Source of the DNA: DATFCK01 sp963728975 | Lineage (GTDB): Bacteria > Verrucomicrobiota > Verrucomicrobiia > Chthoniobacterales > UBA10450 | Length of the DNA stretch: 64,000 nt | Reading direction: 5' to 3' | Assembly (NCBI GenBank): GCA_963728975.1 | Contig: CAVSMF010000001.1 | Span: 992,001 to 1,056,000, forward strand | Shown: in pieces, positions 57,762-64,000 of the stretch | Position numbering within the stretch: the stretch's first letter is position 1 | How the letters are laid out: every line of letters starts with the position of its first letter | Translations under genes and position numbers: made by a program | The notes under the pieces: model-generated | What the model was told of the DNA's origin: nothing | The model's database searches: none | The model's input: only the letters and a program-made list of their open reading frames with translations

Positions 57762-59786
57762 ATAGCAATTCCTCCTTTAAGATCTCCGGCAACAAACGGC
57801 CGGCGAAAAGAGCGCAATTGGAACCGGCCATTGCTTGACACTGTGCTTCGAGAACTGGAAGCAATTTACGGCGACCTTCTCGATCTGGAAAGTGAGTTCG
57901 AGCCTAAACTGGCGGCCTGCCTCGTGCATCAAGAGAGTGCGCGTAACCTGATTCATTATCTGGCTCTGCGGCGTCATGACATCCGTCAATTGCAGGAACA
58001 ACTGGCCGCGCTGGGTCTCTCCTCTTTGGGACGCACGGAGTCGCACGTTCTCGCTGGAGTCGAAGCCGTCTTGAAGGTCCTGCATCAGTTGGCAAAGCGC
58101 GAATGGTTGCCGGCGATTCGATACGCCCGCGACATCGATTTTGCCCAGGGCAAGATTCTGCTGCGCGTTAATACCGACTCCCTGTTGGGACCCGCGCCGC
58201 CGAAACGAAGCGTCCGGATCATGGTGACGATGCCAAGCGAGGCAGCGCATAACTATCAACTCGTCCGGGAACTGTTGGCGGACGGCATGAATTGCCTGCG
58301 CATCAACTGCGCCCACGACGATCCGCACGCTTGGACTGGCATGCTCGCGAACCTGCAAAAGGCCAGGGAAGAACTAGGGAAGCAGTGCACCGTGGAAATG
58401 GATTTAACCGGGCCCAAACTGCGGACCGGGGCAATCGACCCGAGTTCCCAAACCATAAAATGGCGGCCGCAGCGCGATCTCCGCGGTCGCGTCACGGCGC
58501 CGGCACTGGTCTGGCTGACCTCGGCCGAAAGCCCCGAGCCGCCGCCTCATTCGGTGGCGGGTTGTCTTCAAATTCCGGCGGCCATTCTGGCCAAAATCGC
58601 CAAGAACGACCGTATCCGGTTCAAGGATCTGCGGAGCAAATCCCGCCTCCTCCAAATCACCGACGAATCTGGTTCGAGCCGAATGGCGAGTTGTTTCCAG
58701 ACTGCTTATCTCGGCGCGGGCAACACCCTGGCATTCACAAAAATTCCAAAGGACGAATCAGTTTCTCCGGAGCCGGCTCAGGCCCGGGTCGCTCCTCTTT
58801 CTTCCACGCGATCGTTCCTTATTCTAAAGCCGGGCGACCAGCTCATTTTGACGCGGTCGGCCGTTCCCGGACGTCCCGCGGCTGACGACGAAAAAGGGCG
58901 CATGATTCGTCCGGCGACCATTCCCTGCACCTTGCCGGAAGTTTTCGCCGATATCCGCGTAAACGAGCCAATTTGGTTCGATGACGGTAAAATCGGCGGT
59001 CTGATCGAGTCCGTTGGTCCGGAGGAAGTGGTCGTCCGCATTACCACGGCCAGGCCTGGCGGGGAGAGACTCGGCCCGGACAAAGGGATTAATTTACCCG
59101 GCAGTGCTATCCGCCTGCCTGCGCTGACGGAGAAGGATATCACCGATCTGGCATTTATAGTAAGACATGCCGATCTGGTAGGGCTCTCATTCGTCAGACG
59201 GCCGGAGGATGTCGTCGCTTTGCAGGCAGAACTGGACCGGCTGAATGCTCCCAAGATCGGCATCGTCCTGAAAATCGAGACGCGCACGGCATTCGAACAT
59301 CTTCCGGCGATCTTGCTGCAAGCGATGCACGGACAGTGTGTCGGCGTAATGATTGCACGCGGTGATCTGGCGGTGGAATGCGGATGGCAGCGTTTGGCGG
59401 AGGTCCAGGAGGAGATTCTCTGGATCTGTGAAGCGGCCCATATGCCGGTGATCTGGGCCACGCAGGTTCTTGAGAATCTGGCCAAGAAAGGTGCACCGTC
59501 ACGGGCCGAGATCACGGATGCCGCCATGGGCGAACGGGCCGAATGCGTGATGCTTAACAAAGGGCCGCACCTGGTCGAAGCAGTCCGAGTGCTGGATGAT
59601 ATCCTTTGCCGTATGGAAGCGCATCAAAGCAAGAAGAGCGCACGGCTGCGGCCGTTGCACCTGTCCACCCTGGCCATTGGGAGAAGCAAAGTCGGACGTG
59701 ATTCGGCCGGAACAGCGCCCGCAATTTTTGCGCAGTCAAAGCCAAAGAACGGTTGTCGTGAAAAATTGGGTGCGGCTAATTTTTAA
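57759..59786 (+). CDS. Atypical pyruvate kinase-like protein
   Basis: 675 residues. N-terminal helical extension (1-140), then pyruvate kinase A-domain pieces: RIMVTMPSEAAHNYQLVREL near 150, MNCLRINCAHDD near 177, VEMDLTGPKLRTG near 211, a large B-domain insertion (about 225-430), IGIVLKIETRTAFEHL near 505 with the catalytic Lys/Glu, VMIARGDLAVECGWQRL near 530 and PVIWATQVLENLAKKGAPSRAE near 560. The usual MLSGETA block is MLNKGPHL and the allosteric C-terminal domain is missing. Such proteins occur in stress clusters; activity as a kinase is uncertain. Start at ATG 57759 because ATG 57750 is blocked by TAG. Confidence 0.85.
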   Translation: MIAIPPLRSPATNGRRKERNWNRPLLDTVLRELEAIYGDLLDLESEFEPKLAACLVHQESARNLIHYLALRRHDIRQLQEQLAALGLSSLGRTESHVLAGVEAVLKVLHQLAKREWLPAIRYARDIDFAQGKILLRVNTDSLLGPAPPKRSVRIMVTMPSEAAHNYQLVRELLADGMNCLRINCAHDDPHAWTGMLANLQKAREELGKQCTVEMDLTGPKLRTGAIDPSSQTIKWRPQRDLRGRVTAPALVWLTSAESPEPPPHSVAGCLQIPAAILAKIAKNDRIRFKDLRSKSRLLQITDESGSSRMASCFQTAYLGAGNTLAFTKIPKDESVSPEPAQARVAPLSSTRSFLILKPGDQLILTRSAVPGRPAADDEKGRMIRPATIPCTLPEVFADIRVNEPIWFDDGKIGGLIESVGPEEVVVRITTARPGGERLGPDKGINLPGSAIRLPALTEKDITDLAFIVRHADLVGLSFVRRPEDVVALQAELDRLNAPKIGIVLKIETRTAFEHLPAILLQAMHGQCVGVMIARGDLAVECGWQRLAEVQEEILWICEAAHMPVIWATQVLENLAKKGAPSRAEITDAAMGERAECVMLNKGPHLVEAVRVLDDILCRMEAHQSKKSARLRPLHLSTLAIGRSKVGRDSAGTAPAIFAQSKPKNGCREKLGAANF

Positions 59787-59800
59787 TAAAAGGAGGCATT

Positions 59801-59995
59801 ATGAAAGAGACTTCGCTTATGGAACCTCGGACGGTGGCGGTGCTGACAGGTGTGGCGATTGGTTTGGGCATAGCGGTGCACCCGGTCTTTTTCCTGGTTG
59901 CGCTTGGCATCGCCCTGGCAGACGCGGCGGACTTGGCTGTGCAAAGGCTTGCGGGACACCTTCGGCATTCCAGATTGACCCATCGTCACCTGTAA
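59801..59995 (+). CDS. Small membrane protein
   Basis: 64 residues; strong ribosome site (AAAGGAGG) six bases before ATG 59801. One or two hydrophobic helices (VAVLTGVAIGLGIAVHPVFF, LVALGIALADAADLAV) and a basic His/Arg-rich tail. No family recognised. It sits between the pyruvate kinase-like gene and the alcohol dehydrogenase. The following 188 bases hold no gene. Confidence 0.7.
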   Translation: MKETSLMEPRTVAVLTGVAIGLGIAVHPVFFLVALGIALADAADLAVQRLAGHLRHSRLTHRHL

Positions 59996-60183
59996 ATTGG
60001 CGCGAACGGAAAATTGGCTGGGCTTAACCGGGACCGGGCCGGACGGATGGCGGCGGCAAAACGCCCGTCGGAGAATCAAAAAATGCGCGGCAATTTCGCA
60101 ATTGGCGCCCGTGCGCAACCGCGTGATCGGGCGGATTGTCCTGATATCGAAGACAAACCATTACCCGACCAGGAGGTCCCACT

Positions 60184-61248
60184 ATGCAAACCATGAGAGC
60201 CAATGTTTTTCACTCGCCTAACGATATTCGGATCGAAGAAGTTCCCCGCCCAAGACCCGCTGCGGGCGAGGCAGTAATTAGAATCACCCTGACCACAATC
60301 TGCGGAACGGATATCCATATCTTGCGGGGCGAGTATCCCGTAAAATCAGGCCTGGTAATCGGGCACGAACCGGTTGGAGTAATTGAAGAGATCGGCGAAG
60401 GAGTCACCGGATACGAGATTGGCGATCGCGTGCTGGTGGGCGCGATCACCCCCTGCGGTCAATGCCGCGCCTGTTTATCCGCCCAATGGGCCCAGTGCGG
60501 GCACGGCCAGGGCCTGGAGGCAATCGGAGGCTGGCGGTTTGGCAATACAATCAATGGCGCCCAGGCCGAATATCTCCTCGTGCCGAATGCGCAGGCCAAT
60601 CTGGCAAAAATTTCGGACGAGCTGAGCGATGAACAAGTTGTTCTGCTCGCCGACATCGCTTCCACTGGATTCGGCGGAGCGGAATCGGCCCGCATCCGGA
60701 TCGGCGACAGCGTAGTTGTATTCGCCCAAGGCCCGATCGGATTATGCGCCACCGCCGGAGCCAAACTAATGGGGGCGTCCCTGATTATCGGGGTGGAGAG
60801 CGATCCGGTTCGGACGAAAATGTCAAAGCGAATGGGAGCGGACGTCGTCCTCGATCCAAAAGGAAGCGATCTTATTGCCGATATAAGAAAACTGACCGGG
60901 GGCGGGGCCGATGTCGCAATCGAGGCTCTGGGAATTCAGCAGACGTTCGAGAACGCCCTGCGTTGTCTGCGGCCGGGCGGGACATTGAGCAGTCTGGGAG
61001 TTTATTCCGGGAAACTCCAAATGCCCTACGATGCTTTTGCGGCTGGGCTCGGGGATTACAAGATCGTGACCACCCTTTGCCCCGGCGGCAAAGAGCGGAT
61101 GCGGCGGCTGATGTCCCTGGTGCAATCGAAGCGTTTCGATCCAACGCCACTGCTCACGCACCGATTCTCACTCGATCAAATTGTGGAGGCCTACGATCTG
61201 TTCGGTTCGCGCCGTGACGGCGTCCTCAAGATCGCGATCCGGCCATGA
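60184..61248 (+). CDS. Zinc-dependent alcohol dehydrogenase
   Basis: 354 residues, ribosome site AGGAGGT nine bases before ATG 60184. Catalytic zinc ligands in TTICGTDIHILRGEYP near 39 (Cys), IGHEPVGVIEEIGEGV near 60 (His, Glu); structural zinc Cys cluster near 92-105 (CGQCRACLSAQWAQC); Rossmann motif VVVFAQGPIGLCATAGAKL near 178. Threonine-dehydrogenase/medium-chain branch; the alcohol is unknown. Such enzymes often accompany low-oxygen clusters as fermentative or detoxifying steps. Confidence 0.93.
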   Translation: MQTMRANVFHSPNDIRIEEVPRPRPAAGEAVIRITLTTICGTDIHILRGEYPVKSGLVIGHEPVGVIEEIGEGVTGYEIGDRVLVGAITPCGQCRACLSAQWAQCGHGQGLEAIGGWRFGNTINGAQAEYLLVPNAQANLAKISDELSDEQVVLLADIASTGFGGAESARIRIGDSVVVFAQGPIGLCATAGAKLMGASLIIGVESDPVRTKMSKRMGADVVLDPKGSDLIADIRKLTGGGADVAIEALGIQQTFENALRCLRPGGTLSSLGVYSGKLQMPYDAFAAGLGDYKIVTTLCPGGKERMRRLMSLVQSKRFDPTPLLTHRFSLDQIVEAYDLFGSRRDGVLKIAIRP

Positions 61249-61390
61249 AATCTCCGGTTTTAGCGAACTAGCGGCTCGGCTGCCGGGCCTTAAGAGAATC
61301 GGCCGGATAACCGATTAGTGGGTCATGACCATCGGTGCTTGACCGTGATTGTTGGCGCTGGATAGAGTGACACCAGCAGCCGATTCTGAA

Positions 61391-61858
61391 ATGGAGCAGC
61401 AATCCCAAATCGCCTCCGACTCGAACCCATCCCGCCGGACTTTTCTGGATCTTCTTCTAAGCGCGAGCATTCTGGGCTGGCTGATCAGCATCGCTTATCC
61501 CATCATTCGTTATCTCAAGCCGCTGCCCCAAACCGGTGCGACCGGCCCGACGCGTTTGACTCGCGACGAGGCTTCCAAGCTGGAGCAAAACAAATTCGTT
61601 ATCGTCCCGGTAAGCGGCCAACGCGTGATCGTGTTGCAAGCTTCCGATCAACTGCATGCCTTTAGCGCCAAGTGCACCCACGAAGGTTGCACGGTCACCT
61701 ACCAGCCGGGCCAATCCGTGATCTGGTGCCCCTGTCATGATGGCCGTTTCGATCTCAACGGTAGGGTGATATCCGGGCCGCCGCCCCAACCACTGGCCAA
61801 ATACGCGGTCCAAAGACAACCTGACGGTGGAATTGTCGTCTCAGCAGAAAAAGCGTGA
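61391..61858 (+). CDS. Rieske iron-sulfur protein (bc/b6f-type complex)
   Basis: 155 residues from ATG 61391; an in-frame TTG at 61349 would only add 14 residues before the twin-Arg motif SRRTFLD. One N-terminal helix (LLLSASILGWLISIAYPIIRY), then the Rieske fold with CTHEGC and CPCHDGRF, the four ligands of the 2Fe-2S cluster, and a GPPPQPL proline loop. Electron carrier between quinol site and cytochrome partners. The reading frame of cytochrome b starts inside the end of this gene (32 bases overlap). Confidence 0.95.
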   Translation: MEQQSQIASDSNPSRRTFLDLLLSASILGWLISIAYPIIRYLKPLPQTGATGPTRLTRDEASKLEQNKFVIVPVSGQRVIVLQASDQLHAFSAKCTHEGCTVTYQPGQSVIWCPCHDGRFDLNGRVISGPPPQPLAKYAVQRQPDGGIVVSAEKA

Positions 61859-63245
61859 CCTAAGCGGCGCCGAAGAGGGTGGTGGGATTCGCGGCTGGCT
61901 CGAGCGGCGCTATCATCTGACGCCGCTCTTCGAATTCCTGCGCCATAAACAGGTGCCGTTAGGCTCGCATTGGATGGGTTGGTATTACCTGGGCGGGATC
62001 ACCATGTTCTTTTTCGTGGTCCAGGTGATCACCGGTGTGCTCCTCCTGATGTACTATCAGCCGGGCGAAGCCACCGCTTACGAAAGCATTCGATTCCTAA
62101 CGACCAAAGTGCCTTTCGGGTGGCTGATTCGATCGATCCACAGCTGGAGCGCGCACCTGATGATCATTTCGCTGGTGCTTCATATGTTCAGCACCATGAT
62201 GCTCAAAGCTTATCGGCCACCGCGGGAAATCACCTGGGTCTCCGGCTACTTCTTGTTTTTGCTGACGATGGGCTTCGGGTTTTCCGGTTATCTCCTGCCC
62301 TGGAATAAACTGGCTTATTTCGCCACCACCGTCGGCACCAACATTGTGCGCTCGATCCCCTTTTTAGGCAATTGGCTGTTGCAGGTTTTACGCGGCGGCC
62401 AGGATGTCACAATCAACACCCTCTACCGCTTCTTCGCCGCTCATGTGGTTATTCTGCCATTGGCGTTCGTCGGTTGCATCGCCCTCCATCTTCTTCTCAT
62501 TCAACGTCAGGGGATGGCCCCGCCCCTCGGAGCCAGAGTCGCCCCCCGGGGCATGCGCTTTTTTCCGAGCTTTGCCCTGCGCGATCTCTTGCTCTGGCTG
62601 GGCTGCCTGATGGTCCTGGCCGCCCTGGCCGTTTTCCTCCCTTATGGGCCCGGTATTCCCGGAATGGATTGGGAGCTCGGCCAAAAAGCCGATCCGTTTG
62701 CCCCGGCTTATCCCGGGATAAAACCGGAATGGTATTTCCTCTGGGAATACCAGCTCCTGAAAGAATTTCCGCCCCATCTTTTCCATCTGGAGGGACCGCA
62801 GGTCTGCCTCTTCTTGATCGGGCTTTTGTTTGGAATCTGGGCTCTGATCCCCTGGCTCGACCGGCGTGCTTACCGCGACAAACCATCTCCCGCGTTCAGC
62901 GATCTCGGTTGGGCCGCAATTTTGTTCCTGACCTATCTCACGCTCATGGGCTGGGACATTGGAGCCCATGGGGCCGGCGACAGCCTGGGTGGGATGCACC
63001 AGGTGGCGCGGGTATGCGCATGGTGGACGCTGGCAGCAGGCGCAGTAGTCATCGTCGTCCGGATCTGGAAATATAAGAGTCGCTGGTTCCTGCTTACCGG
63101 AGCGGCGCTTTTGCAGGTAGTACTTCACGGTCTGGTGGGACTTCCTTATCTGGTGGCTGGAGTGATCTCCCTGGGGGCCGCCATAATTGCCATCGTGGTT
63201 TTGTTTATTGTGAGCCCGCGAACGGAGGCGACGGAATCCAGTTGA
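61827..63245 (+). CDS. Cytochrome b (b6 and subunit IV-like parts fused)
   Basis: 472 residues, GTG start at 61827. Heme His pairs: HSWSAHLMIISLVLH (14 apart) and HVVILPLAFVGCIALH (15 apart), the second spacing being that of b6 rather than mitochondrial cytochrome b. The quinol-site motif PEWYFLWEY is present near residue 300. Additional C-terminal helices extend beyond a b6/IV pair. With the Rieske protein and the multiheme c-type gene downstream it forms a quinol-cytochrome c oxidoreductase that can feed the ba3 oxidase. Confidence 0.95.
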   Translation: MELSSQQKKRDLSGAEEGGGIRGWLERRYHLTPLFEFLRHKQVPLGSHWMGWYYLGGITMFFFVVQVITGVLLLMYYQPGEATAYESIRFLTTKVPFGWLIRSIHSWSAHLMIISLVLHMFSTMMLKAYRPPREITWVSGYFLFLLTMGFGFSGYLLPWNKLAYFATTVGTNIVRSIPFLGNWLLQVLRGGQDVTINTLYRFFAAHVVILPLAFVGCIALHLLLIQRQGMAPPLGARVAPRGMRFFPSFALRDLLLWLGCLMVLAALAVFLPYGPGIPGMDWELGQKADPFAPAYPGIKPEWYFLWEYQLLKEFPPHLFHLEGPQVCLFLIGLLFGIWALIPWLDRRAYRDKPSPAFSDLGWAAILFLTYLTLMGWDIGAHGAGDSLGGMHQVARVCAWWTLAAGAVVIVVRIWKYKSRWFLLTGAALLQVVLHGLVGLPYLVAGVISLGAAIIAIVVLFIVSPRTEATESS

Positions 63246-64000
63246 GAACCACCCTCGTAATCATCGGCGCGTTTCTGATTGGCTCTGCGGCCTTTGGCGC
63301 GGACCAGGGTTCTGTCGTTCCATCGCCGAAACTGGCTGCGATGCTCGCCGCCAAGGACAAGAACGGAAACCCCGTCATCAACCCGGACGAACAGAATTAT
63401 CTCAACGGCCTGAACGATAATCTCAAAGAACTCCTCAACCAGGTGGTCGAGAAAGAGGTGGTAACCCGGCCGGAGCATCTGGCTGTGCTCCTGGGGCTGC
63501 AGTTGCGTCCTCAAAAAATGGAGTTGGTCCTGCAAAATAATTGCATCCTCTGCCATACCGACTCGGAGGTTCAATCGCCTGATGACCTTTTTTCCGTCGC
63601 GCCGGCCGCCCATCAGTCGTCCGGGCACATGAATCTCAAAGAGATCGTCGAAGACGTTCATTTTCGAGGCGGACTCTCCTGCGCCGGTTGCCATGGGGGC
63701 GATCCCACCGCCGCGTTCGGTCACGCTTTTGTAAAGGAATGGCCGGAGAGCGGCCGCCAGGCTCATCGCGAATGGGTCGTCTCCTTCTGTGCCCGGTGCC
63801 ATTCCGATCCCACTCTAATGCATCAGTTCAATCCAGCCCTGCCGACCGATCAGCTGGCCAAGTTCAAGGAGAGTCCGCATGGTCGGGTCCTGTTGGAAAA
63901 ACACGACAGCCGCGCGCCGCAATGCGTGAGTTGCCACGGCGTTCACGGCATTCGCCCGGCCAAAGATCCCCTCTCAAAAGTGTATGCCCAGCGGGTGCCG
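63242..64000 (+). CDS. Multiheme cytochrome c, 3' end outside window
   Basis: TTG start at 63242 overlapping the cytochrome b stop; open to the right edge (253 codons seen). Signal peptide (LVIIGAFLIGSAAFGA). Four CxxCH motifs so far: CILCH, CAGCH, CARCH and CVSCH, plus free His residues that may be distal ligands (GHMNLKEIVEDVHFRGG, GVHG). Such multiheme subunits replace the cytochrome c1 in complexes of several phyla. Likely periplasmic electron acceptor of the Rieske/cytochrome b complex. Confidence 0.9.
   Translation, partial: MRTTLVIIGAFLIGSAAFGADQGSVVPSPKLAAMLAAKDKNGNPVINPDEQNYLNGLNDNLKELLNQVVEKEVVTRPEHLAVLLGLQLRPQKMELVLQNNCILCHTDSEVQSPDDLFSVAPAAHQSSGHMNLKEIVEDVHFRGGLSCAGCHGGDPTAAFGHAFVKEWPESGRQAHREWVVSFCARCHSDPTLMHQFNPALPTDQLAKFKESPHGRVLLEKHDSRAPQCVSCHGVHGIRPAKDPLSKVYAQRVP

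Overview
The window looks like a chromosome segment from a Gram-negative, GC-rich bacterium, most likely a member of the Verrucomicrobiota (soil Chthoniobacterales-like). This placement is an inference from gene content and style: TonB receptors and porins, a lipid A-type LAB_N protein, secreted proteins with Thr/Pro repeats, many short palindromic intergenic repeats, and a b6-type cytochrome b with Rieske and multiheme c partners. No rRNA, tRNA, CRISPR array, prophage or transposase was recognised.

Layout. 1-7.2 kb: end of a glycogen debranching enzyme gene, a small L,D-transpeptidase, a lipoprotein, a methyltransferase-like membrane protein, an ACT protein, an APC permease and a secreted protein of unknown function. 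7.3-17.2 kb: aldo/keto reductase, a CbiX / GAF / Fe-S (DR2241-like) run, an amidohydrolase, an NtrC-type regulator, a creatininase-family enzyme, two small coiled-coil envelope proteins, RpoN and a DUF721/DciA-like protein. 17.3-19 kb: a GH75 chitosanase-like protein and a TMEM14-like protein. 19.1-28.1 kb: a metal-handling island. It holds two paralogous small His-rich proteins, each with the same upstream motif, a TonB receptor, a porin, a ZnuA-like binding protein, an ABC permease without an ATPase, a DmeF-like CDF exporter and a ZIP transporter.

28.2-41 kb: lysA (carrying a palindromic insertion), an unknown secreted protein, a methyltransferase, a CnrYXH-like sigma / single-TM / Spy-like module, the reverse-strand run hisC-mnmE-pyrD, a LAB_N protein, a cysteine desulfurase and a secreted Thr/Pro-repeat protein. 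41.1-64 kb: a PilT ATPase, then a long mostly forward-strand stress and respiration island. It includes a cyclic-nucleotide-binding protein, Hsp20, a ba3-type oxidase (with a 49-residue subunit IIa gene) plus Sco, DUF2267, a host-attachment family protein, a 5'-truncated L,D-transpeptidase, a probable archaeo-eukaryotic-type primase fusion followed by a TIM-barrel enzyme, a hydrolase, a phosphoribosyltransferase, an erythromycin-esterase-like protein, a frameshifted membrane protein, an atypical pyruvate kinase, an alcohol dehydrogenase, and a Rieske / cytochrome b / multiheme cytochrome c complex that runs off the right edge.

The most unusual points are: the PriS/PriL-like primase fusion paired with a TIM-barrel protein (50.6-53 kb); the duplicated His-rich small protein with its shared 24-bp upstream motif (19.1 and 21.8 kb); palindromic repeats inserted in frame in cbiX and lysA; a 25-30 bp motif recurring between genes of the stress island; and several broken or re-started genes (49.8, 57.1, 57.75 kb).
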